This document shows positions 23,876-35,835 of a DNA stretch of 64,000 bases, one piece after another. Origin of the DNA: Oryzias latipes (Eukaryota; Chordata; Actinopteri; Beloniformes; Adrianichthyidae); contig NC_019880.2 in assembly GCF_002234675.1 (NCBI RefSeq), positions 13,815,756-13,879,755 of the forward strand. The letters run 5' to 3'. Position 1 is the stretch's first letter. Each line of letters opens with the position of its first letter. The position numbers were made by a program, and so were the translations under genes. The notes under the pieces were generated by a model that did not search any database, was not told where the DNA came from, and worked only from the letters and a program-made list of their open reading frames with translations.

Positions 23876-26700
23876 AATAATTATCATTTAACACCCTGAC
23901 GGCTTAGAGGGGGGTCAACCCCTTCATGCTTGGCTTAATTTCCAATTATATAAAGAATATTTAAACATTTTTGTGTTCAAGGTGATGTTAAGTTAAGTGT
24001 AGTCTTGGATTTTACGCTACGTTGCAAATTAGCAACATCCGGTATGAAGGGGTTAAAGGAGATTTACAGTTTTTTTGGGGAGGTTTGGGGGTTATATGGG
24101 AATTGGTGCCTTGCCCATGAGTACAATGAATGTCAACCCTTTAGGAGTAAAACCCTCAACGAAACGGCAGCTCAGTCCACCCCTCTTACTGTTTTTTTAC
24201 AGGCTTTTTACAGGCACCGTACTCAAAAAACCCCACAAAAGTCATTTTTGTTTTCAACACCACCACATTTACCGCCTAAAGTCTGCCGTTTTTCAATTGA
24301 GATAAATACAGTACAAGAAGCCAGTTTCTGCATGTGAGAGCATCAGGTCACGACACGACAGCATGTCATAGTGACACAAGGAAAGCCACCCCTGTTATTC
24401 TAATTGAGACAGCAGGGGATTTCTCCTCCTCGGCCGACACACTCAGATGCCTCAGATCCATTGGCAGTGCACATCAAAAGCCCCATTGATTGGCCGAACA
24501 GATTGGGGCATAGAGATCAAATGTGCTGTAAAGAAGTGTTAAACTGCTGTGCATTAAACGGAGCAGATTTCTGAACTAAAAGGGGCCATCTGTCAGCGCG
24601 TTGGCTAATTTCCTATCCTGCACTTGCCCAGATTGTTAATTCTTGTTGAACGGCGAGGAGGAGGTGAAGATGGAGGTTAGACCGAGAGGAAGAAAAGGTC
24701 AAGGAAATGCTGTGCGACAGAAAAACAGAAAGAAAATCACAAAGCACTTGAGGTTTTTTGTTCACGTGTTGGGTTTTGTCTCACTTGTGTCAAAACGTTT
24801 ACCGTTAATCAACAGTCCCATTTACAGTAAATATGAAATACATTGGCATTTACAAGAGGACGGCTTAATTTAACCCTGTGATATTTATAAGGCAAACATC
24901 ATTTTTTTGCATGTTTTGGAAATAATAAGTCCCAACAGTTATGTCAGACTTCTAGCATCGAAATGAAAAAGGAATTTGCTCACTTCAAGATGAAAAGCTG
25001 CTCTCCAAGCACACTGAATTGATTATTATTTTGACTGAGAGGATTTCAAACATATTTTTTGACCGTATAACTTACAACCGAGCCTGCCTGGGAACAAACA
25101 TCAGTCTTCTGAATAACCAAACAACTCGAGCGCGGTCTCTCATAAATAGCAACTTGGCTAATCCAGTCCAAAAAGCACTTTCATCCCCCCATCCTCATTT
25201 CCAAATCAAATGTTATTTTTAGGGTTCGATGCCAGCTCGAAAGACATTCAACAATCAGAAGTCAGCTTTACAAAACACTGTCACAAAGAAAAATGACGTT
25301 CCATACAAGGCTGCAGATGGAACTGCGGTGGGCCGACGTCTGTTTCCAAGGCTGTGTTTATTCTAGAGCAACACAAGCAGAAAAAGAGCCGGCTATTTTA
25401 TTGTTTGCCCTGGCCAAAAGTAAATAATCTATACAGCTTGGGGCTGAAATTTCCCTTTAATTTAGCTCTGAGTTGTATCTATTTACTTGAAAAACAATAT
25501 ACTAAGAGTGATAAAATCTATCGATATGTAAGCACCAAAAAGACGCTTCTCCCCATCAGATCCAAGCCAATTTTTTTGTTCACGCTGCACTAAGAAGCAG
25601 CCAACCTAAGCACCACTGCTTGTTTAGCACAGTTCATTTGCTTCACAAGGAAACTGAAACTCGAGCTACAGAAGGGAAACCTTAACCACACTCCATTAAA
25701 TATTAAGGTGTATGGATGTTTTGACGTGTATGAAGCAGGAGCGCCATTATTCTACACGTCTTTTCCTGCACAAAGAGATTGATGGGGCTCTGGAGTGTGT
25801 GGCAGATGCTCTGGAGATAAGAAAAAAAAATAAAATAAATTTGGGTCAACTCTAGATGCAAACCAGAACACAAACACTTGATTAGACCCCTGCACTGTGC
25901 AAAACTTTGATGCTGCACAGGATCCGTGTGAATCAGTCAATGGTGGGAACTCTGAATGCTTCAGCACAACCGAGGTATGAGATGTCCGGGCGTCTTACTC
26001 ACGCTGCTCCACGCTCAATGCTCCATTGTCTCTGCTTCGAAGCCCGACCTCAAACCTATAAGTCAGAAGGTGGAGGGGTGGGGGGTGGGGGGGTTATCAA
26101 GTCATCTCGGCAGGAGAGCCGCACACACCTTTGTGGTTAGGGAACCGTTCCCAAGTCCTGTTCTCTCATGTAAATTCTAGCAGACTGGTTTCCCTGCTGC
26201 AGGGATGATAAAGCAAACAATGCCTGTGCCCAGCGTGAGTTTTCATGTGAGTGTATTTTCTCAGCTTTCATGCACTATTTCTGCTTCTTGCGCAGAACTG
26301 TTGTAAAATTTGTGTGCTTTCCATGTGATTTTGCAGTAAAACATAAATAAATAACACACCTGCTCTGTCGTTGCACGTTTCACTCAATGCCACATCTTTT
26401 CATTGTAGTGACACAAATGAAGTATATGTTTGAGGTGTATCTTCATCCTATTTACCCACAAAACAAACACGCAGGAGTTTCAAAGAAGCAAGGCTTTCCA
26501 TTCTTGTCATTTCTCCAAAATTGAGCTCTCTGTTGATTTATGACCAACTTTACCGTGTCAGGCTGTTAACACAAACGGCACCATTTATCTGGTTTCTGAA
26601 AGAAACTAAAACAAGTCAAATGCATCAATAATACCCTTTGAAAATATTTCTGTGGGGTTATTTGTCAACTAACATGTTTTGAATATAGATAAGAAATTGA
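23876..26700. other. intergenic sequence upstream of dll4, no gene seen
   Basis: No coding exon is recognisable. The block 24340-24620 is unique, of balanced composition, and carries a TCF/LEF-like AGATCAAA word. It is a plausible but unproven non-coding element. Confidence 0.3.
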
Positions 26701-26890
26701 AATCTATATTTTTGTATTCACAAGGCTCTTGGATTGCATCACTTGTCATGAAAAAAACAGATATTTTCTGAAACAGGTGGATCATCAGACAATCTCCCTT
26801 CAAATCCTATATAGTAAAAGCAAAAAAGAAGGTGGAGAGGAGAGTGGGCGGTGTTACCCAGGCACCGTCTGCACCCAGACCACACGCTGC

Positions 26891-26900
26891 TATATAAAAA
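26891..26900 (+). promoter_or_regulatory. dll4 TATA box
   Basis: TATATAAAAA lies about 440 bp before the dll4 start codon, with GC-rich sequence on its 5' side (GGGCGGTG at 26847). A start about 30 bp downstream would give a 5' UTR of roughly 410 nt. Several ATGs lie in this leader (for example 27004, 27056), which suggests upstream ORFs. Confidence 0.55.
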
Positions 26901-27334
26901 TGGGAGGGACGTCAGGCATCCTTTACTCCGAGTCACCATGCGCTGATGCTCCAGTACGTGCGCGCATCGCAGCTGACAATACAAACCCCGCAGCCGCAGA
27001 GCAAACCGATTCAACAGCTGACCGGCACGATGGATGGGCAACATAAAGACCGAAGAATGACTCACTTGTGGATATTGACGTTACAGCTATTTGTTTAACC
27101 TCTTGCCACTGGATAACTCGGCTTTTTCCAACTTTTTCTTCTGGATACGGATTGTGGAACTGGATTTTGCCCATCAGGCTTTTTTTTTTTCTTTTGGGGA
27201 AAAAAAGGATTATATTTATTTTGAATTGTTGTGTTTAAGCATCACTGCGTTTTTATGTTTTTTACGTTTGGATTAGGAGCGTTTTGTAAGAGGACGAACT
27301 GACTTTTTTTTGGATACGCACATAAAGCTAAAGG

Positions 27335-30300
27335 ATGGCCAATTGGTTCACCTCTACCCTCGTAATAGTTATGCCATTATTTACTCAGGTATTTCAAAAA
27401 CACATCTGAATTAAAATGATAAATACATATGTATCTATATCCTGTACTTACTTTAAATTTGCTTTTAGGTTTTGGGATCAAGTGTGTTCGAGATAGATCT
27501 CCATCATTTTCAGAATACGAAAGGTTTGCTGGCGAATGGCCGTAGATGCAGCATGGCCGGCTGCAGAACTTATTTCAAGGTTTGTTTGAAGAACTACCAG
27601 AAAGTAGTGTCCCCTGGGAAGTGTATATTTGGCAAGGCCACCACATCTGTTCTGGGAACAGACACGTTCAGCATCCCGCAGGAAGCCCGGCTGCGTATGC
27701 CGCTCAACTTCACCTGGCCGGTAAGAGCACCTGCGCCAGCTCCGTGCACACACTTGACGCCTCGCGCTTTCACGAACGCACCAAAGCAATCAATTACTCG
27801 GCACCAAATCGAGTTTTAATCAACAAAATGCTAGTTTATACATATGTGTATATATGCTCTCAGTAGATTGATTTTTTTAATGGAAAGCAAACAATGTTAC
27901 GGTTTTTAATCATAATTGGCATTAGTTCAGCTTTTAGCGCATACTTCAACTTTTAAACAAGTATTTTTTTATTTGAGTTTTTTTTTAGCGACGTGTCTTG
28001 TTTGAAAAAAAAAGGTTTCAAAGTTGATAGCATTAATTGCCAACAATTTATGCTGTTGAGTGTTGTGAATTTTGTCTTATACATTTCTGAAACATTTTTA
28101 GTAAATATTTATTAATTTTCATGTATCTATTTATTCTTTTTTGTGACCCTAACCTCCTAATCTCTGTCTTTAGGGTGATTTCTCGTTAGTTGTTGAAGCC
28201 TGGCATTCTCCTGCAGCGGAGCAGCCTGAAGGTGAGGGGATGCCAAACACCCGTCCACCGCTAGAGGGAGACGTAGTCTTCCCTCGCCCTTTCTTTCATA
28301 AGGCACATGTTTGAACGCTACAGTGGTGTGATGCTGCTGGTGAATGCATTTAGTCTTTTAAGCGTCAATGGTGTAATGGTTATGGGTTCATGAGTCACAC
28401 GAGTCTCGAACACAATCGAACTTCCTTTGTTTTATTTTTGGCAGGCATGGGAAAACGTGTAGCCTTTCCTGAATTTGACTCGTTTTACATACTATTTTAA
28501 TCATGAGGGGCCTTTTTATTAATTAACATGAAAAATTTGCACAAAACGTTTTTTTTATGTTGTGTACTGAATTATATATATATATTTTACCATTTCCCCC
28601 CACAGATAACACCAAATCAGAATTCTTGATTAGTTCTTTTGCCGTCCAGAAAAAGTTGGGAATAGGGCCTGAGTGGGCCGAGGACGTGCAGTGCGGGACG
28701 CAGACGGAGCTAAGGTACTCATACCGGATCATCTGCAATGAAAATTACTACGGGGACACTTGTTCCAAAATATGTGCTCCAAGAGACGACCGTTTTGGCC
28801 ACTACACCTGCAAGCCGGACGGGCAAATAGCCTGTCTGACGGGATGGAAGGGAGAATACTGCCAAGAACGTAAGCAAGAGTGGAGATGTGGAGTGTTTGT
28901 GGTTGCAATATGTTAGGGGGGCAGAAAGAGAGAGGGGGGGGGGGGGTAAAGAAAAGGTGGCCCCTAAATTAAAAAACTGCATAAAGTGGTCGAGGATATT
29001 TGTAACAGAGGGATAAACCATTAGCAGAGAATATGGGGGAGTTGACATGTTTTTGATTTTTTACAAATGTTTAATTTGGCTTGAAGTAGGGTTATACGCC
29101 TACCTGTTGAATGTTGTCGAATGTATACAAGGGGGTAGCTAACACAACAGCACGGGAGTAGGGTGTAATTTGAAGACTTACACTTTCTGTCGAGGCGCGT
29201 GCGTTTAATCCTGGCGGTGGTCGCTCGGCAGCACGCGCCGAGGTTAATCGCGGCATTATCGGGCGCCACGCGCCACTAACCCGCGGGCTCTTTTGTTCAG
29301 GCGGCACAGGGCAGCAGCTGCAAGCGGGCCTCGAACCGTTCACCGATAACAATGGGGGCAGCTGTCCTGCTTTTCTGAGAACAAACATCTGCTGCGCTTT
29401 AAAACCACACGTTTATGAGTGTATAATCAATGTCAGACACGACAGAAGTGTGCATTCAAGCTATAAAAGTTAGGCTGCAGCTTTGAAGATTGTAGGAAAA
29501 ACAGTTAAAAACCTTTTCAATTTATGGCTTCATTATTTTATTGTAGAATTTGCTTTAATTATTTATTTATTCTTTTTTTTTTAGCAATCTGTCTGGAAGG
29601 CTGCAATGAAAGTAATGGAACCTGCAAATTACCAGGAGAGTGCGAGTGAGTATCCACTTGTCTTGTGCATTTACAGACTTTAAGTTTAAAGAATTAATAG
29701 TGGATAAAAGCTGCTTTTTGTTCAAAAAGACGTGGCTCAGGTGTGTAAGTGGTCCAGCAGTGGATTCTTGTGTTTGTGGTTCTGCCACTTTTGTTTTTTT
29801 GAGAAAGTGTGAGCCAACTGTCATGTTTTATGTGTGAACAGTTGCAGAGACGGCTGGCAGGGTCTCTTTTGTGATGTGTGTCAACTCCATCCGGCCTGTA
29901 AACATGGTACCTGCAAAGAACCGTGGCAGTGCACCTGCAAAGAAGGCTGGGGGGGTATCTATTGTGATGAAGGTGAGCAGCTGGTTCTTTCCTTTTTATT
30001 GTTTTTTTTTTTTTAAAAGGAAATCACATTTTAGCCAAAACTGAAATCAACAAATTTCCTTTGATTGTTGTTTACAGATCTAAACTACTGCACCCATCAC
30101 AAACCCTGTGTCAATGGGGCCACGTGTATGAACACGGGCCAGGGCAGCTACACCTGCGCCTGCCTACCGGGCTTTACTGGTGTTGACTGTGAGCTAGAGG
30201 TCCATGAGTGTGACAGCAAGCCTTGTTACAACGGAGGCCGCTGCCTGGTGAGTCCGGAAATCTCTTTCTCTCCTTTCCCACAACACAGGCTTTCCTGTTT

Positions 30301-31850
30301 TTGTTTTCGCCTCAGTCTATCTGCTACTCCAGGAGGATGCTATTGATTGTCAAGTCAGAACATGACCCAGTTCACAGACTGTGCACTGTAAATAGACGTC
30401 AGGCTAAGGAGAATGGGGTTCGTTAGGGCAGTCATGAACAGGATATGATAAAAAACATCTGACACAGAACTTTGTGATAAACTTTTTTTTTTTATCCTTT
30501 TCCCCCACAGGAATCTGAGAACGGCTATAGGTGTGTGTGCGCAAATGGGTTTGAAGGGCCACAATGTGAGCACAGGATGCTGACATGCACAGACAAACCG
30601 TGCTTCCATGGAGGCAAGTGCAGAGAGAGGGGCAATGGGCAGAAATACCTATGTGAGTGTCCAGCTGGATACACTGGACTCAACTGTGAGAAGAAAGTGG
30701 ACAAGTGCACCTCACTGCAATGTACTAATGGTAAAACAACAGTTCCATCAACAGCATTTCTTCACTCTTTGTGCGCCAGAATTAAATCGGCCCGTTTTTT
30801 TCACAGGTGGGCACTGCGTGGTCCAAGGTAACATCAGAATGTGCAGCTGTCGGTTGGGCTTCACAGGGATGCGCTGTGAGATCAACATCGACGAGTGCGC
30901 CAGCAACCCATGTGCAAACGGCTCCACCTGCATGGACCGGATTAACGACTACTCCTGCTCTTGCCCTCCAGGCTACGTGGGCCGGCACTGCGACAGGCCT
31001 TTGAACCGCTGTGCCTCTCAGCCTTGCCTCAATGGAGGCACCTGCACAATCGGACCTAAGGGCAAGGCCACATGCCTCTGCCCAGCCCATTTCACTGGTC
31101 CCCATTGTGAGGCAAGCAACCCTTCCTCAGCCAACACTCCCAGCTCCAACACTGGCTTAGAGTACAGTGAAAAGTTGAACTTGGCTGCCATCAGCTTCGG
31201 TATCGGCTTGGTGGCATTTCTTTTGCTTTTCTGCGTGGCAGTGGTGGTTCTGCGCCACAGAAAGAAGCAGAGGAACGCCGAGGAACAGGACTCAGAGACA
31301 ATGAACAACCTGTCCAAGGCGGACTTTCAGAAGGACAACCTCATCTCTACCATCGATCTAAAGAACACTAACAAGAAGGTGGACCTGGAGGTGGACTGCC
31401 CCGTGGAAAAATGCAATCATAAATACATCAACCACTATCACCTGGACTATAAATCCTCCTCGGGATACAAGGAAGAAGTGTCCCTTTTGGACAAAGATGA
31501 AAACTGTGAAAAGATATTGGAAGACAAAAACCAGTTGAGTAGAATGTACAGGTAAGAGCACAGGAAGGGGTTAAACGAGACTGGACTTTGATACTGTCTC
31601 AGGGTGCATTTGTTTTTCTACTTTGTAATGGACATAATGTGTTTTTACTCCACAGCGAAAGGCCAGAGTGTCGACTATCAACAATATGCTCCTCCAGAGA
31701 TTCAGTCTACCAGTCTGTCTTTGTAATAGCAGAGGAGAAACATGAATGCGTCATTGCAACTGAGGTACGGGCTCTCTTCACTTAAACTTAAACGAAAATG
31801 AGTTTGAAATCTTTCTGTGATAGTGACTGATCTTTCTCTTCCAGGTATAA
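27335..31850 (+). CDS. dll4: Delta-like protein 4 (Notch ligand), complete
   Basis: Eleven coding exons: 27335-27388, 27469-27720, 28174-28231, 28606-28869, 29585-29645, 29842-29972, 30078-30247, 30511-30730, 30807-31551, 31656-31764 and 31845-31850. All have GT-AG introns and keep frame. They encode 689 aa (human DLL4 is 685). Order: signal peptide (1 to about 20), MNNL domain, DSL domain (about 163-207, with [19 protein letters not shown]), eight EGF repeats, transmembrane helix (about 528-552, [20 protein letters not shown]) followed by RHRKK, and a cytoplasmic tail ending in the PDZ ligand ATEV, whose last codon lies in the tiny final exon. EGF3 and EGF7 carry the typical NGATC/DEC patterns. 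Delta ligands activate Notch on neighbouring cells; DLL4 controls arterial fate and tip-cell selection. It is named dll4 rather than dlla/dlld because of EGF sequence and linkage to chac1 and rhov. Confidence 0.95.
28391..28472. promoter_or_regulatory. dll4 intron 3 site cluster (AP-1, ETS, SOX, RBPJ, ETS)
   Basis: The third intron (28232-28605) holds, in order: TGAGTCA (AP-1, 28391-28397), ACTTCCTT (reverse ETS, 28420-28427) overlapping CCTTTGTTTT (SOX, 28424-28433), CATGGGAAAA (RBPJ-like, 28446-28455) and TTTCCTGA (reverse ETS, 28465-28472). Mammalian Dll4 has an arterial enhancer in the same intron that depends on ETS, SOXF and RBPJ. The sites are seen directly; equivalence is inferred. 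Confidence 0.5.
29185..29385. promoter_or_regulatory. CpG-rich block inside dll4 intron 4
   Basis: About 200 bp rich in CG dinucleotides (GCGCGTGCG, GGGCGCCACGCGCC, CCGCGGGC) in an otherwise AT-rich intron. Near its 3' side is AACAATGG (SOX word) followed by CAGCTG (E-box). It could be a small CpG island or an intragenic enhancer/promoter. Confidence 0.4.
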
Positions 31851-32439
31851 AAGTGCAAACGTATTTTCATCGCAAAATTGGATTCCCTGTGGTCTGTTTA
31901 CAAGTGAGAAAAGACTGGGATTTATTTAAATGCAAGCTGCTGCTCTTGAACCCTTTACAACTGGAAGGAGCTTGTATGCTCTTTGACTGTAAAGACATGA
32001 AAGCTACAAAACTGTAAGAATGTACAGACTGAAAAGACAAAAACAAGAGCGCCTAATGGCTCACGGATTCATCGTCTCTGCTCCTTCCACGTTAATCCAA
32101 GGACAACAAGACTCATGCCTACATGCAGGCACGAGGCGCCTGCTCTGTGTGAGCCGGTCATCTGCACTCAATGCGAGCAGCTGTGGAGGAAGCCTGCCTT
32201 TTCCATTCCTTTTTATTGGTCTTTAGCGCGTGTTCTGAGCAATGGTTTGCTCTCAATCAGTCAAAAACTACTGAAAACGGTTCATTTTCAAGAGACTTTG
32301 AAGAACATTCAGTTATGACGAATGTATGCAGACTAAATCACAAAGCCTTATATATATATAAATGATTTTAGGAAGAAAAAAATAAAAGCACCCCGCCTTA
32401 CCTTGATTCCTTTGCACAGCAACTTGGGGGAACAATAAA
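31851..32439 (+). promoter_or_regulatory. dll4 3' UTR with polyadenylation signals
   Basis: AATAAA occurs at 32381-32386 and 32434-32439. If transcription runs further, a Pumilio-type word TGTATATA (32670-32677) would also be in the UTR. A (TTA)n run at about 32787-32813 marks likely non-transcribed or UTR sequence. Confidence 0.5.
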
Positions 32440-33034
32440 TGATTGAATAGAAAAATGCAATATGCTAAAATGCCAGGCAGGGCATTGTCTATTTTATGCA
32501 AGATCTCCCTCAAACAAAGACAAATACACACATGAAGTGACTCTTATACCAAGGATGCCTTCAATGGAAATGGCTTAACCAATAGGTTTATTTTGTTCAA
32601 TTAGTATTTCATTAGTTATTTAATTATATGAAGCACTGTTTTCTCTTTTAATGTTGTATAAGATTATTTTGTATATACTGTATATTTATATGTGGAGATT
32701 AGAAGTATGACTTGTACATCTGTTTTTAAGTTGATGCCACCGAAAAGGTGACTTTATTTTTTCAATGTTTTTTGGTGTTGTAGTTTATTATTATTATTAT
32801 TATTATTATTATTTGCTATATAAAGACTCACAGAATACAAATCTGTTACACTGCTTGTTTTTTTTTGTTTTTTGTTGTTGGTCTGTGATGGTTGAATGCA
32901 CATCTGGTCAAAAGTCGCAGCTTTCTACAGGCGCTCAGTTTGTGTTTGTGTTAAGTTCCTTCATGCAGAAACATTTTGGCCAAGTTGATTTCGATTGATT
33001 CTGCGCCGATCTTCCTAAAGGCTGCTTAAAAGCG

Positions 33035-33270
33035 GGGTAAACCCTGGACATGGTGTGAGTGTGTCACAGGGCCACACAATCGCATACTCGTGCTTAACAA
33101 TTGAAAATCACCAATATACCTATGAGGCATTTTTTTCTGGACTGTGGGAGGAAGCCAGAGTGCATGGAGAAAACCCACACTTGCACGAAGAGAAGATGCA
33201 AACTCCACTCAGATGTAAACATTTTGCCATAAGGCGAGAGTGCTAACCACTATGCAACCGTGCAGCCCTG
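33035..33270 (-). repeat. decayed SINE copy, inverted
   Basis: On the minus strand it reads from a tRNA-like head (CATAGTGGTTAGCACTCTCG) into the core GTTTTCTCCATGCACTCTGG and the Cys-less tail ending in GTGTGACACA. It is a more diverged member of the SINE family at 641 and 23531. Confidence 0.6.
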
Positions 33271-34500
33271 ATTCAGTGTCCAACATGTAATGTCAGTGTA
33301 GTAATGTGTCAGTAAAGCGGTGCATTTAAGGACATACACATATAAGTAACCAATTTCCTTTAGGCACTTCAGTAATATTAAAGTGATGTCTCAAATTCGA
33401 ATGCTAAAGCAATAAATATGCTTGAATAAAATATACATCTTAACTGTTATTTATATATTAGGTGTACAATCCCAAATTAAAATTGGATGCTATTTTTTGA
33501 TCCCCAATATCGAAAAAAAATTAATGGCGTAAACTATATATTGGCAGATTTGCTATAAAACATGCTCCCTCTAAATATCCTGAAATAATATTAAACAAAC
33601 AGGGCAGCAGTAATGACAGCAATGACGAAAAATAAAATGTACTTTAGTATAAAGTGGATTTTAGAGAGATATCTTGCTGCATAATAAGAAGTTTTACTAT
33701 TGTTTTTTTTTTACATTTCAACTGTCGTTAGACACACAGTGTAAAGAGTGAGTATTAGAAGAATTTTCAGAGCTTTTATAAGACTTTTTTGTTTTTTTAA
33801 AAGCCCATGACTGTGTTTGGATGACCTTCTCAGGTGCCTCCTCTGCTTGCCACTGTGCAGCCTAAAGCGAACTCAGCAGCATCATGCTCCCTGTGGAAGA
33901 GCACCTGCAGTTCATGTGCTATTTTCTGATGATTCTCAGGAAATGACATCTCTTCAGGGCTTTCTTATCTAAAGCAATAGTGTTATTGATCCAGGTTAGG
34001 TCCTCCTTGAAGCATACAGTCATCGCTGATCATCCTTCAAAACAACAACACAGAATATTTTCTTTCATAACCACTTTGGGGGGATTTGTAGGAAGATAAA
34101 AAAAAGCAAAGTGTTTTCTACCCATCAGATCAGGGGATAAATCGTTAAACAGAGGACAAATATGCAAAGTCATAGCCTGCATGGGCACAATGTTGATGGA
34201 CAGATCAAGGCAGAACACAGACACTTAATGAGCTTAAGAAAGCAGGATATAACAGCCCCAGCTATTTATAGGTAATCTGATTACCTTGACTTTCACTTGG
34301 AGCTGTGGAATACAACTGCTGCTTCTAATTAAAATCAAACCAGTGAGGAAGTAACTAGTAGGTTTTATTTTTTAACTTGATACAAAACACAATAAATAAG
34401 CTATCAATTTTTGTTTTTATGGTTCCAGCTGAAGACGTATTAAATACATATTTAGAAGTGAAGTTTATTGTTTTAAAGGCCTATAATAAACTGTTAGTGA
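33271..34500. other. intergenic, no gene seen
   Basis: AT-rich sequence between dll4 and chac1. AATAAA words at 33411 and 33426 could serve an extended dll4 transcript. No repeat family was recognised. Confidence 0.35.
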
Positions 34501-34522
34501 AATGTCACCTCTAGGTGATTTT

Positions 34523-34599
34523 GATTGGCTCATTCCACCCTTAGGCCCGCCTTCTCTGTGATTTCATTGGTCGCTTCCTCGATAACACGAACACACGTG
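34523..34599 (+). promoter_or_regulatory. chac1 promoter elements (two inverted CCAAT boxes, E-box)
   Basis: GATTGG at 34523 and CATTGG at 34565 are inverted CCAAT boxes. ACACGTGT at 34593-34600 is a palindromic CACGTG E-box. No TATA box is obvious. Mammalian CHAC1 is induced by ATF4/CHOP; I found only a half CRE-like word (ATGTCATC, 34651) and no clean amino-acid-response element. Confidence 0.45.
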
Positions 34600-34793
34600 T
34601 TTGCATACATCAGCGCAGGCGAATCGGACAGTATGTACAAGTTCCTGCAGATGTCATCAGTGTAAAAATAGATCAAAAAACATCAGTAACCTGTAGCAAG
34701 AATGATGGTTTCAGCAATTACGAGACAGATGATAAATAGAAAGCGAAAATAGGAGAGCAGAAGCAGCGACTCTGATTTCTTTAATTCAGACTG

Positions 34794-35743
34794 ATGAGCG
34801 CTATGAAAACACGGGACAGTAAACAGGAGAAGGGAAGCTTGTGGATTTTTGGATATGGATCATTAGTCTGGAAACCGGGGTTTAGGTTCAGGAAGAGCAA
34901 AGTTGGTCACATTAAAGGATACAAGAGGCGCTTCTGGCATGGAGATGATTTTCATCGAGGGGACAAAGACAAGGTAACGTTTGGCCACACACTTACTGAT
35001 GTTTTTGAGTTTTTTTCTCAATTTTTATAAATTTTTTCTTATGTTTTTTTTTTAAATCAGCCTGGCAGAGTTGTCACACTTGTTGCCGATGATGAGGTAA
35101 GTCAAGTGTGTTTTCCCCTTTAGTTTGTGCTGCCTGATCATGAACAACCAGGTTAAAGCCTCTAATTCACCCAAAAGGACAATAGAGAAATGTTGTATTC
35201 ATATTAGCAACCTGCATTTAAAAACCTAAGCACGGAGATGAATTCATTTAAAGAACACATTTGTTTCTAACATGTGCCACTGTGGAAATCACTTTTTTTT
35301 TTGCAACTCAGCAGAATGATTCCCCCCCCCCCTCTCCCCCCCCTCCCCTCTCACAGGCTTGCACGTGGGGTGTTGCCTATGAAGTAAGCGAGTCACAGAT
35401 TGAAGAAACGCTTCAGTATCTGAACATCAGAGAGGTGGTGTTTGGGGGCTACACAACTGAAATGGTGGAGTTCATCCCCAAAGAGAACAATCAGGACACA
35501 CTGCTGGCTCTCGTCTATATCGCCACCTCTGACAACCCCATTTACCTCGGCCCGGCCTCGGACAAGGAGATTGCAGCCCAGATTTCCATTTGCAGGGGCA
35601 ACACCGGCCACAACACTGAATATTTGCAGCGGCTGGTGGAATTCATGAGGCTTTACTGTCCTGATGTGGAGGATGAGCACCTTTTCTCTATAGAAGCTGC
35701 TGTAATGAATATTTTCCGTGATTGTGGACATCAAGCCCTCTAG
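34794..35743 (+). CDS. chac1: glutathione-specific gamma-glutamylcyclotransferase 1, complete
   Basis: Three exons, 34794-34973, 35061-35096 and 35357-35743, encode 200 aa. The enzyme cleaves cytosolic glutathione to 5-oxoproline and Cys-Gly. The N-terminal GYGSL substrate-binding loop (residues 20-24, in WIFGYGSLVWKPGF) is intact. RRFWHGDDFHRG and PGRVVTL follow the family pattern. The likely catalytic Glu is E98 in YLNIREVVFGGY, and YLGPA and GHNTEYL complete the fold. CHAC2 (about 184 aa) is the alternative, but the CRGNTGHN and GGY spacing, the N-terminal extension before GYGSL and linkage to dll4 favour chac1. A second in-frame ATG at 34803 could also start the protein. The short middle exon (36 nt) and the long pyrimidine tract (35321-35355) before exon 3 are notable. 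It lies 2.9 kb downstream of dll4 on the same strand, with its own promoter. Confidence 0.93.
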
Positions 35744-35829
35744 ATCCACACTACTGGGAGCTGTTAAAAACAACCATCATTCATTTTTATAGAGTGAAAA
35801 GGGAAAGAAATTCCTGCTGCTAATGTTTC

Positions 35830-35835
35830 AATAAA
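35830..35835 (+). promoter_or_regulatory. chac1 polyadenylation signal
   Basis: AATAAA 87 bp after the chac1 stop codon. It is the first signal in the 3' UTR; others may exist further on. Confidence 0.5.

Noticed and set aside
30608-30830. Upstream extension of the 315-aa dll4 frame
   Set aside because: The portion before 30807 is out of frame with EGF5 or reads intron. Splicing at 30730/30807 gives the correct EGF6.
35393-35773. 126-aa minus-strand ORF over chac1
   Set aside because: Antisense of chac1 exon 3, with no independent signature.
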